Shown: one piece after another, positions 32,587 to 41,300 of the stretch | Layout: every line of letters starts with the position of its first letter | How positions within the stretch are numbered: the first letter of the stretch is position 1 | From: Candidatus Aminicenantota bacterium | GTDB lineage: Bacteria > Acidobacteriota > Aminicenantia > Aminicenantales > UBA8522 | Direction: 5' to 3' | DNA length: 41,300 bases | Assembly: GCA_017886205.1 (NCBI GenBank) | Contig: JAFNEO010000033.1 | Span: 1 to 41,300 of the forward strand | Program-made: the position numbers and the translations under genes | The notes under the pieces: generated by a model | What the model was told of the DNA's origin: nothing | The model's database searches: none | The model's input: only the letters and a program-made list of their open reading frames with translations

Positions 32587-34113
32587 ATGAACAAGGTCGT
32601 CGATATCTATCTCCCACTGGATAGCCGCGAGACGGCGAACAGGGAGGTCTGGCCGGTGGCCGTCCGGCAGACCGTCGAGCTCGTTCGGGTTATCAAGAAA
32701 TGCGGTTGGAAAGCCAACGTCCTCAACCCCGACCGGCCGGTCGCCAGCGTGGCCGAGGGCATGAGGGTGATCAAGCGGGCAAAGGGCCAACGTTTCCTCA
32801 ACTTCATGGCCGGCTGGGCTTATCCGGACTTTTCGGTCAGCCCGATGGCCCAGCTCCCTGCCGACCTTCCCAAACTCCTGCTCGGGAGCGCTATCCAGGA
32901 TTTCCCGGGAAACGTGGGCCTTTTCGCGGCTGCCTCGGGGACCGCGCACATGGGGATCGAGACCGACCGGCTGTTCGTCGAACGGTTCGAGAACCACGAG
33001 GAGTACGCGGCCGCCCTGGACACCTTTCTCAACCAGGGGTTTTTCCGTCCCCCCTACCCCAAGGCCATCGAGGTTAAGGTCGATGAGCGCCACCGCAAGA
33101 AGGCCAAAAGGATCAAAGGGCTGCTCCGTGGCTCCATCTACGGCGCTGTCGGCCCCCGCTCTATGCAGATGTGGAACAAGATATCGGAGGCGGATTTCCT
33201 GCGCTATTTCGGCATCGCCCGGGAGGGGTTCGACGGCCTCCGGCTGGCCAAGATGGCCGAGAAGGTTTCCGACAAGCGCGCCGAGCGGGCCCTGGATTTC
33301 CTCATCCGCAAAGGTATGGACCTCCGCTTCGGCCCGAACCCGAGGAAGCACCTGACCCGGCAGATGGTTATCTTCCAGATGAAGGTCTACTTCGCCCTGC
33401 TCCAGCTCAAGGAGCGATTCGGCCTCGACTTCATCGGCGTTCAGGACCAGCTCGACTGGGTCGAATACTATCCGGCGACCGACCTCACCCTGGGAATTCT
33501 CAATAACAAGCTCCGGCCCGAATCCGACGGGACGACCGTGGCGGCGGCCACAGAGGCCGATGACGCTGCGGCCCTAACCATGCAGCTCCTCAAGCTCGTC
33601 AGCGGCGGTGAGCCCGTGGGGTTCAACGACCTGCGCTACTGGGACCCGGCTCAAGGGCTTTATTGGCACGTCAACTCCGGCGCCCTGGCTCCCTTTTTCG
33701 CCCATGGAAGCCATGGCTCTTTGGCCGGCTCCTGGTCGGAGCGCCAGACACCCATGTACTTCAAGAAGGGCGGAGGCACCTGCTCCGTGGTCGTACGAGT
33801 TCCCGGTGTCGTGACCTGGGCCCGCTTCTCCTACCGCAACCACAAGATCTACCTGGCCGCCGGCCGCGGGATGACCGATGTGCCCACGGACAAGCAGTGG
33901 AAGGAACGGTCGCAGAAGTGTAACCCCGAGTGGCCGCATTGGTATCTCAAGCTGTGCGGCCGGGTTGAATGGAAGGTCAACTCCAACCATCCGATCACCG
34001 TGCTGGGCGATTGCCTGGCCGACCTCAAAGCCGTCGCCGAAGAGCTCGGCCTACCCTTCGAATGCTACGACTACCGCACTCCTGAGGAGATCGAAAGGGG
34101 CGCGGCTCTGTAG
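32587..34113 (+). CDS. L-fucose/L-arabinose isomerase-family protein
   Basis: The 508-residue protein resembles the fucose isomerase superfamily: an N-terminal Rossmann-like half with NFMAGWAYPDFSVSPMAQLP, a middle GVQDQLDWVEYYPATDLTLGILNN block and a C-terminal barrel with HGSHGSLAGSW. True family members isomerise aldoses to ketoses using a Mn site formed by Glu, Asp and His. Acidic and His residues are present in suitable places, but I cannot assign the triad. GGAGTGAGG lies before the ATG. It stands alone, without kinase, aldolase or transporter genes, so a specific sugar cannot be named. Confidence 0.75.
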   Translation: MNKVVDIYLPLDSRETANREVWPVAVRQTVELVRVIKKCGWKANVLNPDRPVASVAEGMRVIKRAKGQRFLNFMAGWAYPDFSVSPMAQLPADLPKLLLGSAIQDFPGNVGLFAAASGTAHMGIETDRLFVERFENHEEYAAALDTFLNQGFFRPPYPKAIEVKVDERHRKKAKRIKGLLRGSIYGAVGPRSMQMWNKISEADFLRYFGIAREGFDGLRLAKMAEKVSDKRAERALDFLIRKGMDLRFGPNPRKHLTRQMVIFQMKVYFALLQLKERFGLDFIGVQDQLDWVEYYPATDLTLGILNNKLRPESDGTTVAAATEADDAAALTMQLLKLVSGGEPVGFNDLRYWDPAQGLYWHVNSGALAPFFAHGSHGSLAGSWSERQTPMYFKKGGGTCSVVVRVPGVVTWARFSYRNHKIYLAAGRGMTDVPTDKQWKERSQKCNPEWPHWYLKLCGRVEWKVNSNHPITVLGDCLADLKAVAEELGLPFECYDYRTPEEIERGAAL

Positions 34114-34145
34114 TGCCCCGTAGGGCTTCCGACTGCCTGTTGCCT

Positions 34146-34174
34146 TGAGTCGCGTCCTGATTTCGTCTATAATG
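34146..34174 (+). promoter_or_regulatory. Strong sigma-70-type promoter
   Basis: TTGAGT (34146-34151) and a perfect TATAAT (34169-34174) are 17 bases apart. Transcription would start near 34181, giving a leader of about 43 bases before the methionine-rich secreted protein. Confidence 0.7.
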
Positions 34175-34223
34175 TCTCTTCTTTGACTGAATGGATCGTT
34201 TGACCCCAAAAAAGGAGATCTTC

Positions 34224-34952
34224 ATGAAAAAACTTTGTGTCTTCTTCTCCCTGGTCCTCATGCTGGCCGCTTTTGCCGGCGCGGACGTCTACATCAAGTC
34301 CAAGACCCATACCGATGCCTTCGCCGTGATGGGACAAAACCAGCCCGCCAAGGACGAGACGTCCGAGACATGGTTCGGTGACGACAAGTTCGCCATGATC
34401 AGCGCGAGCACGAGTATTATCGTCGACCTAAAAAAGAACGTCCTTTACATGATCCTCCACTCCAACAAAACCTACGTCGAATCTCCTCTGCCCTTCGAAT
34501 TCGCCAATATCGTCGACCCCCAGATGGCCCAGATGATGTCCCAGATGATGAAGATGACGGTTACTGTCACTCCGAACGGCCAGACCAAGACCATCGGCCA
34601 GTGGAACTGTTCCGGCTACGATGTCGCCATGAACATGATGATGATGCCGATGAAGATGTCGGTATGGGCGTCGACCGACGTCCCGTTTGACATCGACAAG
34701 TTCATGAAGCTCTACACGAACGTCATCAAGGCCTCGCTCCGGCTCGATGACGCGGCCGTCCAGGAAATGCTGAAAGTCAAGGGTTATTGGATCGCCACCG
34801 AGATGAACGCCGAGATCATGGGCGCCAAGATGCACACCACGACCGAGGTCATCGAGATCAGCAAGAAGTCCCCCGACGCCTCGGCCTATTCGGTCCCCGC
34901 CGGCTACACCAAGAAAGACAAGCTGAGCATGCAGGACATGCAGAACAGATAA
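34224..34952 (+). CDS. Secreted DUF4412-like protein, methionine-rich
   Basis: The 242-residue product has a signal peptide (1-20) and a beta-rich body resembling DUF4412 proteins (ISASTSIIVDLKKNVLYMI, then a C-terminal TEVIEIS strand). Two methionine clusters stand out: six Met in 101-111 (MAQMMSQMMKM) and seven in 136-145. Such clusters bind Cu(I) in some exported proteins, though here they may only pack a surface. AAGGAG lies six bases before ATG 34224, and a near-consensus promoter precedes it, so it is probably well expressed. It converges with the zinc-ribbon/PH gene. Function is unknown. Confidence 0.75.
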   Translation: MKKLCVFFSLVLMLAAFAGADVYIKSKTHTDAFAVMGQNQPAKDETSETWFGDDKFAMISASTSIIVDLKKNVLYMILHSNKTYVESPLPFEFANIVDPQMAQMMSQMMKMTVTVTPNGQTKTIGQWNCSGYDVAMNMMMMPMKMSVWASTDVPFDIDKFMKLYTNVIKASLRLDDAAVQEMLKVKGYWIATEMNAEIMGAKMHTTTEVIEISKKSPDASAYSVPAGYTKKDKLSMQDMQNR

Positions 34953-34980
34953 TCGATCTGAGCGCGTTCCCGATTTCTTC

Positions 34981-35709
34981 TTAGATGCCGGGGTCTTTGC
35001 CGGCCAGCCCGTCGCTGTCGAAATCCGAGATAAACTCGGTCGGCCGGACCCTTTCCCGCAGCCGCGCCGTCCGGAAATGCACCCGGATGGCGTTCTTGAC
35101 TTGAAGGGGATTGGCCACACCCAGCATCTCAAACTTGGGCGCTGAAGCGTCCGTTGAAAAGATCGTCATCCGTCCGAATTTCAGGATTCTTTGCCAGAAA
35201 CTCTGGGCGACCTGGATGTCGCGCACCCGGAAGAGCTCCAGTTCTTCGATCTTCCGGGAGACGAGGCCGCGGACGAGGAATAGGCGCTGCGTGCTCAGCC
35301 GGTAGAGGATGGAGTATTTCTTGTAGAGTACCGTCAGGAAGAGGGCCAACGCTATCGCTAGGCCGGCGATGATGATGATCCGGTCCACAGTCGGGCCGGC
35401 CTTAACGGCCACGGCCAAGGCGATCGCTGCGGCGGCAACCAGGACGGCCAGCAGGATCCTACCCAGATACATTTTCAGAGTTGGTCGAAGGGAGAAGACA
35501 TCTTTTTCCTCTTGGGGGAGCAGGTCACCCATCGGCGACGCAGCGGCCGCCGGAGTGACGATCTTGGGCTGCGGCGCCGTCTCGGCCGGCTTCGGTGGGA
35601 TGACGATCTCCGCCTGGCAGGCCGGGCAGGCCGTCTTTTTCCCCTGGTGGGACTCATCGATACGCAGCGTTTTCCCGCACCTCGGACATGTGAAATCGTA
35701 TTCCGCCAT
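34981..35709 (-). CDS. Zinc-ribbon and bacterial PH-domain membrane protein
   Basis: The 242-residue protein begins with a zinc ribbon, Cys8-x2-Cys11 and Cys28-x2-Cys31 (CPRCGKTLRI...CPACQAEIVIPP). A proline/alanine-rich linker, two transmembrane helices (about 82-103 and 110-129) and a bPH2 (YdbS/YdbT-type) domain follow, with YSILYRLSTQRLFLVRGLVSRKIEELELFRVRDIQV. The bPH2 pairing with two helices is common, while the added N-terminal zinc ribbon is a lineage-style decoration. Both soluble parts should face the cytoplasm. The role is unknown; PH domains here probably make oligomers at the membrane. It diverges from the parvulin gene. Confidence 0.85.
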   Translation of the reverse strand: MAEYDFTCPRCGKTLRIDESHQGKKTACPACQAEIVIPPKPAETAPQPKIVTPAAAASPMGDLLPQEEKDVFSLRPTLKMYLGRILLAVLVAAAAIALAVAVKAGPTVDRIIIIAGLAIALALFLTVLYKKYSILYRLSTQRLFLVRGLVSRKIEELELFRVRDIQVAQSFWQRILKFGRMTIFSTDASAPKFEMLGVANPLQVKNAIRVHFRTARLRERVRPTEFISDFDSDGLAGKDPGI

Positions 35710-35861
35710 TCCTTCCTCCTCTCGGATTGTCTTTCGTGCCCTTTTATCATAAGAAAAACCGGCCTAGATTTCCATTGGCTGGATCTCCATATAAATCTCC
35801 GCGTGCGCAATTGAAAACTATGACCGGCGAGGATAGAATAGGACAACACAAGGAGGTTGCA

Positions 35862-36314
35862 ATGAAATTGACCGGCTGTCTGCTCAGCGCTTTATTAGTT
35901 CTTCTCATCGCCGCTCCTTCGGGGAGCGCTAGCCCTGCCCGGACGACGGAGCCCGACCGGGTGGCTGTTCAGCACATCCTGATCTCCTTCAAGGGGTCCA
36001 TACCCAAGCCCAGTGTGACCCGGACTCGGGAGGAGGCCCAAAAGCTGGCCCAGGAGGTTTTCGAGCGGGCCAAAAAGGGCGAGGACTTCGACGCCCTGGT
36101 CAAGCAGTACACCGATGACGAGTACCCCGGGATCTACCGGATGTCCAACATCGGCATAACACCAGATCCGGGCAAACAGGAATATTCGCGCGCGGGGATG
36201 GTCAAGGGCTTCGGAGACATTAGCTTCTCCCTTGAGGTCGGCGGGATCGGGATGGCCGAGTACGATCCCCAGAAGAGCAAATACGGCTGGCATATCATCA
36301 AACGGATCGAATGA
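35862..36314 (+). CDS. Secreted parvulin-type peptidyl-prolyl isomerase
   Basis: The 150-residue protein has a signal peptide (1-24) and a parvulin (PpiC) domain: VQHILISF, then an EEAQKLAQEVFERAKKGEDF helix, LVKQYTDDE, FSLEVGGIG and the closing YGWHIIKRIE. It speeds cis-trans isomerisation of prolyl bonds in exported proteins. It is a bare domain, without the SurA-type N-terminal chaperone part. AAGGAGG five bases before ATG 35862 fixes the start. It overlaps rlmB by four bases (ATGA), an unexpected pairing for an exported folding catalyst and an rRNA methylase. Confidence 0.92.
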   Translation: MKLTGCLLSALLVLLIAAPSGSASPARTTEPDRVAVQHILISFKGSIPKPSVTRTREEAQKLAQEVFERAKKGEDFDALVKQYTDDEYPGIYRMSNIGITPDPGKQEYSRAGMVKGFGDISFSLEVGGIGMAEYDPQKSKYGWHIIKRIE

Positions 36315-37039
36315 GCGTCGACACGGTCGGCCGGCTGAACCCGATCATCGAGATCCTCCGCAGTGCCTCGGGGCGCGTCCAGAAAGTCCTAATCCAGGAA
36401 GAAAGGGGACCGCACAAGATCGCCGAGGTCATCCGGCTGGCTAAAGAGCGGGGCATTCCGCTCCACTTTGCGCCCAAACGAAAGCTCGACCTGATGTCCC
36501 CGGATCATCAGGGAGCGGTCATTCTCCTCGCGGCCAAGGAATTCAGCCCTCTCGAAGAGATCCTGGCCGGCTCCCAGAACCCTTTTCTCGTCCTTCTCGA
36601 CGAGATCGAAGACCCCCAGAACCTGGGCGCTATAATCCGCAGCGCCGAGTGCGCCGGAGCCGACGGCATTATCCTTCCGGAGCGCCGTTCGGCCGGAGTC
36701 ACGGAAGCGGTCATGGAGGTCTCGGCCGGAGCCGCCGAGCACCTCAAGATCGCCCGGGTTACTAACCTCGCCCGGACCATGGACGAGCTCAAACAAAAAG
36801 GCCTCTGGTTCGTGGGAGCCGAGGGAGGGCAGAAGGGGCTCTGGTACAACTTCGATTACACCGTGCCGGTCGGCATCGTCCTCGGCTCCGAAGGCCGGGG
36901 CCTGCGCCGCCTGGTCCGGGAGAAGTGCGACCAGGTCCTCTCCATACCGCTCCTCGGCCGGGTGAACTCCCTCAATGTCGCCGCCGCGGCCGCCGTCTTC
37001 TTCTTCGAAGTCGCCCGCCAGCGCCTCCGCCAGGCTTGA
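36311..37039 (+). CDS. rlmB: 23S rRNA (guanosine-2'-O)-methyltransferase RlmB-like
   Basis: The 242-residue protein has the SpoU/TrmH fold: an N-terminal RNA-binding part (about 1-75), then the knotted methylase with motif 1 NLGAIIRSAECAGADG, motif 2 VLGSEGRGL and motif 3 IPLLGRVNSLNVAAAAAVFFFE. The N-terminal domain (VGRLNPIIEILRS) fits RlmB, which methylates G2251 in the peptidyl-transferase centre with S-adenosylmethionine. Another SpoU target cannot be ruled out from sequence. It shares four bases with the upstream parvulin gene and ends just before the accA promoter. Confidence 0.9.
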   Translation: MSVDTVGRLNPIIEILRSASGRVQKVLIQEERGPHKIAEVIRLAKERGIPLHFAPKRKLDLMSPDHQGAVILLAAKEFSPLEEILAGSQNPFLVLLDEIEDPQNLGAIIRSAECAGADGIILPERRSAGVTEAVMEVSAGAAEHLKIARVTNLARTMDELKQKGLWFVGAEGGQKGLWYNFDYTVPVGIVLGSEGRGLRRLVREKCDQVLSIPLLGRVNSLNVAAAAAVFFFEVARQRLRQA

Positions 37040-37063
37040 CTTGAGTTTACTCAAGTCTATAGA
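37036..37063 (+). promoter_or_regulatory. accA promoter with palindromic spacer
   Basis: TTGACT (37036-37041) and TATAGA (37058-37063) are 16 bases apart. The spacer holds a perfect inverted repeat, GACTTGAGTTTACTCAAGTC (37038-37057), an ideal operator position. It starts at the rlmB stop, so it may instead, or also, stop the upstream transcript, though no T-run follows. Confidence 0.6.
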
Positions 37064-37101
37064 ATGTGGGGGGTAAACGCGCGCCACCCTCGCTGAATAC
37101 A

Positions 37102-38054
<953 letters not shown>

Positions 38055-38058
<4 letters not shown>

Positions 38059-39326
38059 GCGAGGACAAGCCGGAGAAACAGCCCGTTTCCGCGATCAAGG
38101 GAACACACGATATCCTTCCCAAGGAGGCCCGGGACTGGCAGAGGGTGGAGGCCGTCGCCAAGGCCACCTTCGAGCTCTATGGATACCGAGAGATCCGGAC
38201 GCCCGTCTTCGAGGCCACCGAACTCTTCGAAAAGAGCACCGGCCAGACTACCGATATCGTCCAGAAGGAGATGTACACCTTCACGGACAAGGGCGGACGC
38301 TCCATCACGCTCCGGCCCGAATACACCCCTTCCGTCGCCCGCGCTATCATCGAGCACCGGCTCGACCTCCTTCCCGAGCCGATGCGGTACTATTTCATCG
38401 GCCCCATGTTCCGGTTCGACAAGCCCCAGAAAGGCCGCTTCCGCCAGTTCCACCAGGTCGATATCGAGGTTTTCGGTGAAAACGACCCCGCTATCGACGC
38501 CGAGATCATCGAGATGGCCAATCACCTCCTGAAGAAGCTCAAGGTCACCGAGACCGCGGTCCTGGTCAACTCGGTGGGCTGTCGAAACTGCCGGCCCGCC
38601 TACCTCAAGGACCTGCGTGCCGCGGCGGCGGCCGTCGAGGCCTCCCTCTGCCCCGACTGTCAGAGGAAGGCGGAGACCAATCCGCTCCGCATCTTCGACT
38701 GCAAAATCGAGGCCTGCCGGGAGATCGCGCGAGGATTCCCCGAGATCACAACCTATCTCGACGCGGACTGCGCCGAGCATTTCCGGAAGTTTCGGTCCTA
38801 CCTGGACCTCTACGGGATCCCTCACCGGATCGAGCCGCGTCTCGTCCGCGGCATCGACTACTATACCAAGACCACGTTCGAGATCACCACGGCCAAGCTC
38901 GGCGCCCAGAACTCTATCCTCGGCGGCGGCCGCTACGACGACATGATGAAAGACTTCGGCGGTCCGGACATCAGCGCGACCGGGTTCGCCATGGGTGTAG
39001 AAAGGCTGCTGTCGGTGGCCGAACTGGAACCCGCCAGCGATGATTTCATCTACCTTGCCTACATGGGAAACGAGGCGAAGAAGGAAGCCCTCCTGCTGGC
39101 CCGGTTCCTAAGGTCTCATGGCGTCGAATGCCTCCTGGAGTTCAAGGAGCGCGGCCTCAAAAGCCAGCTCGGCCGAGCGAGCAAGCTCGGGGCATCGTGG
39201 GCGCTGATCATCGGCGAGGAAGAGGTCGGCAAGGGAAGGTATCAGCTTAAGAATATGAAAGAGGGCACCCAGATCGAAGCCGGAAAACAGGACCTTCTCG
39301 AGATCCTGGGCAGGTCCGATCACTGA
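38055..39326 (+). CDS. hisS: Histidyl-tRNA synthetase
   Basis: The 423-residue enzyme is a class II synthetase with motif 2 YYFIGPMFRFDKPQKGRFRQFHQ, the HisRS-specific LVRGIDYYTKTTFEI and motif 3 GFAMGVERLL, followed by the anticodon-binding domain (about 330-420). It charges tRNA-His. The start is GTG 38055, overlapping the accA stop in GTGA. A short Cys-rich stretch near 183-199 (CRNCRP, CPDC) gives a possible zinc-binding insert, as in many bacterial HisRS. It is followed by aspS, a common hisS-aspS pairing. Confidence 0.97.
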
Positions 39327-39368
39327 AAAGCCGCGGGAAAGGCCCCTGAACCGCCAAGAGAGACACTA

Positions 39369-41135
39369 ATGGAAGACAAGCATTCGATTAAAGGGCTGAG
39401 TTTGTCGAGGACGATTTACTGCGGTCTCCTCAGGCCGGAACATGAGGGGCAGGACGTCATTCTCTGCGGCTGGGTCCAGCGGCTGCGGGATATGGGGAAC
39501 CTGATTTTCGTCGACCTCAGGGACCGCGAGGGCATCATCCAAATCGTCTTCTCCCCCGAAAGGCCGGACCTCCTCGAGGCCGCCAGGAAACTCCGGCCGG
39601 AGTTCGTCGTCTCCGTCAAGGGGTTGGTGCGGAAAAGGGAGCCCCGGGCCGTCAATAAAGAGATGGCCACCGGTGAGGTGGAGGTCGAAGCGCGGGAGCT
39701 TCGACTTCTCAACATCGCCAAGGTGCCGCCCTTCCAGGTCGCCGACCCGGTCCAGGCCTCCGAGGATCTGAGGATGAAATACCGCTACATCGACCTCCGC
39801 CGGCCGTCCAAGCAGCGGGCCATCCGGCTGAGGCACGAAGCCGCCTTGCGCACGCGCAATCACCTGAGTGGCCGGGGATTCCTCGAGATCGAGACGCCTT
39901 TCCTGGCAAAGTCCACGCCCGAAGGCGCCAGGGACTATCTTGTCCCCAGCCGAATCCACAAGGGCCGATTCTACGCCCTGCCTCAATCACCGCAGACCTT
40001 CAAGCAAACCCTGATGATCTCTGGGTTCGACCGCTACTTTCAGATCGTCCGCTGCTTCCGGGATGAGGACCTGCGGTCGGAGCGGCAGCCGGAGTTCACT
40101 CAGATCGATATCGAAATGAGCTTCGTCGACCGGGAGGACGTCTTCTCGCTCGTCGACGGGATGCTGGCGGCTATCTTCGAGGTCATCGGAGAAAAAGTCC
40201 TAACTCCAATCCCCCGTCTCACCTTCATGGAGAGCGTGGAAAGGTACGGCACCGACAAGCCCGACCTCCGGATCAAGGCCGAGCTTACGGACCTTACGGC
40301 TGAGGCGTCCGGGTTTCAGTCCGAGATCATCCGGAAGGTCCTTGCTTCAGGGGACGTCCTCAAGGGTTTGCGGGTGCCCCAGGCGGCCGGTTTTTCCCGG
40401 AGCCAACTCGACAAGCTCGGGGAAAAGGCCCAGGAACTCGGCGCCAAAGGGATTATCTGGCTGAAGAAGCAGAATGGCTTCAAATCGGCCCTGAAGCTGG
40501 AGGAGGCAGAAGCCAGGCTGGTCTGGGATAAGTTGCGGACCGGAGACGACGACCTCGTGCTCCTCATCGCCGACCGCCGAGAGGTCGCGCTCCCCGTTCT
40601 GGGCTTTTTCCGCAAAGACCTCTTCCAATCCCAGGCCGAGAAGGGCTTCGCCTTCACCTGGGTGACCGATTTTCCCCTCTTCGAATGGAGTGAGGAGGAA
40701 AAGAAAATCGTCTCTGTCCACCATCCCTTCACTTCACCGCTCGCCGAAGACATCCCGCTCCTCGAATCCGAGCCGCTCCGGGTGAGGGCCAGAGCCTATG
40801 ACGTTGTCTGCAACGGCTATGAGATCGGCGGCGGGTCTATCCGGATCCACGACTTCGAGCTCCAACGCAGGATCTTCGGTCTCCTGGGCCTTTCGGAAAA
40901 AGAGACCGAGGAAAAATTCGGCTACTTCTTGGAGGCCCTCGGCTACGGAACGCCGCCGCACGGCGGGATCGCCATGGGGTTCGACCGGATCGTTATGCTC
41001 CTCGCCGGCGAGGAGTCCATCCGCGAAGTCATCCCCTTCCCCAAGACAACCAGTGCCCTGTGTCTTCTCACCGGCTCGCCCTCGGAAGTGAGCGAAAAGC
41101 AACTCGACGAGCTCGGGCTCAAGCTGAAGAAGTAG
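39369..41135 (+). CDS. aspS: Aspartyl-tRNA synthetase, bacterial type
   Basis: The 588-residue enzyme has the N-terminal OB-fold anticodon domain (VILCGWVQRLRDMGNLIFVDLRDREGIIQIV), class II motif 1 near residue 170, motif 2 FRDEDLRSERQPEFTQID, the large bacterial GAD insertion (about 290-410) and motif 3 GIAMGFDRIVMLLAGE. It charges tRNA-Asp. Whether it also charges tRNA-Asn depends on the presence of an AsnRS elsewhere and is not decided here. It lies 42 bases after hisS. The 165 bases after it hold only hairpins. Confidence 0.97.
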   Translation: MEDKHSIKGLSLSRTIYCGLLRPEHEGQDVILCGWVQRLRDMGNLIFVDLRDREGIIQIVFSPERPDLLEAARKLRPEFVVSVKGLVRKREPRAVNKEMATGEVEVEARELRLLNIAKVPPFQVADPVQASEDLRMKYRYIDLRRPSKQRAIRLRHEAALRTRNHLSGRGFLEIETPFLAKSTPEGARDYLVPSRIHKGRFYALPQSPQTFKQTLMISGFDRYFQIVRCFRDEDLRSERQPEFTQIDIEMSFVDREDVFSLVDGMLAAIFEVIGEKVLTPIPRLTFMESVERYGTDKPDLRIKAELTDLTAEASGFQSEIIRKVLASGDVLKGLRVPQAAGFSRSQLDKLGEKAQELGAKGIIWLKKQNGFKSALKLEEAEARLVWDKLRTGDDDLVLLIADRREVALPVLGFFRKDLFQSQAEKGFAFTWVTDFPLFEWSEEEKKIVSVHHPFTSPLAEDIPLLESEPLRVRARAYDVVCNGYEIGGGSIRIHDFELQRRIFGLLGLSEKETEEKFGYFLEALGYGTPPHGGIAMGFDRIVMLLAGEESIREVIPFPKTTSALCLLTGSPSEVSEKQLDELGLKLKK

Positions 41136-41206
41136 TTTCTTTAGTATTGAGAACTCCTCATGGCCCTGAGGGCCGCCCGCGAAAGATGAAAACCCCCTCC
41201 TCCCGA

Positions 41207-41274
41207 CCTCCTCCCACGAGGGGAGGAGGATCTGTGGATAGTCCGCCCGCTTCCTCCCCCCTGGGTGGGGGAGG
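41207..41274. repeat. Two G/C-rich hairpins after aspS
   Basis: CCTCCTCCC (41207-41215) pairs with GGGAGGAGG (41221-41229), and CCTCCCCC (41253-41260) with GGGGGAGG (41267-41274). They resemble the G/C-rich hairpin at 3861-3902 and are probably another REP-like family. Either could halt transcription from the aspS operon. The window ends before the structure is clearly closed. Confidence 0.55.
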
Positions 41275-41300
41275 ATTGTATAGACCGGGGCCTTGGTGTG

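Overview
The window (41.3 kb, GC-rich, mostly protein coding, no rRNA, tRNA or CRISPR seen) looks like a chromosomal segment of a Gram-negative, non-proteobacterial heterotroph. TonB and ECF-sigma components, an acidobacterial-style TonB N-terminus, many secreted serine hydrolases, a formate-tetrahydrofolate ligase, a b6-like Rieske/cytochrome b pair and abundant small palindromic repeats together suggest the Acidobacteriota/Candidatus Aminicenantes neighbourhood. That placement is an inference from gene style, not from a search.

Layout. 1-5 kb: a membrane protein behind a good promoter, a beta-lactamase-fold hydrolase with TPRs, a SagB-like nitroreductase and a secreted polysaccharide deacetylase, with REP-like hairpins around them. 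5-8.3 kb (minus): a GntR repressor, an ABC ATPase and a permease carrying an extracytoplasmic beta-propeller, with an operator over the -10 box. 8.3-12.1 kb (minus): CorA, LapA-like and DUF502 membrane proteins, then recA followed immediately by an Fe/Mn superoxide dismutase with a Tat-like leader. 12.2-20.3 kb: 3-hydroxyacyl-CoA dehydrogenase plus thiolase, a second secreted serine hydrolase, a guanine-deaminase-like enzyme, an M55 D-aminopeptidase and formate-THF ligase. 20.3-23 kb: a MITE-like element, RadC and a uroporphyrinogen-decarboxylase-family protein.

23-26 kb is the most unusual part. A near-perfect sigma-54 promoter with two upstream palindromes precedes an ECF sigma factor. Its overlapping partner is one reading frame joining a zinc-finger anti-sigma domain, a single transmembrane helix and a complete TonB, with a strong internal ribosome-binding site and ATG just before the TonB part. 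This could couple outer-membrane transport directly to sigma-factor control. A YefM-YoeB toxin-antitoxin pair with a TGTACA operator follows.

26.1-30.6 kb (minus) is a tightly overlapping operon: a one-subunit haem anchor, flavoprotein and iron-sulfur subunit of succinate dehydrogenase/fumarate reductase, then a Rieske protein and a full cytochrome b, with no cytochrome c1 or other c-type subunit in the visible operon. 31-35.7 kb holds a lipoprotein whose ribosome-binding site lies in a hairpin, a fucose-isomerase-family protein, a methionine-rich secreted protein and a zinc-ribbon/PH-domain membrane protein. 35.8-41.1 kb is a housekeeping run: parvulin, RlmB, AccA (own promoter with a perfect palindrome in its spacer), HisRS and AspRS.

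Four related modular palindromic repeats (near 16.9, 20.6, 30.8 and 32.3 kb) fill most gene-free stretches. Two of them keep the same hairpin with compensating base changes.
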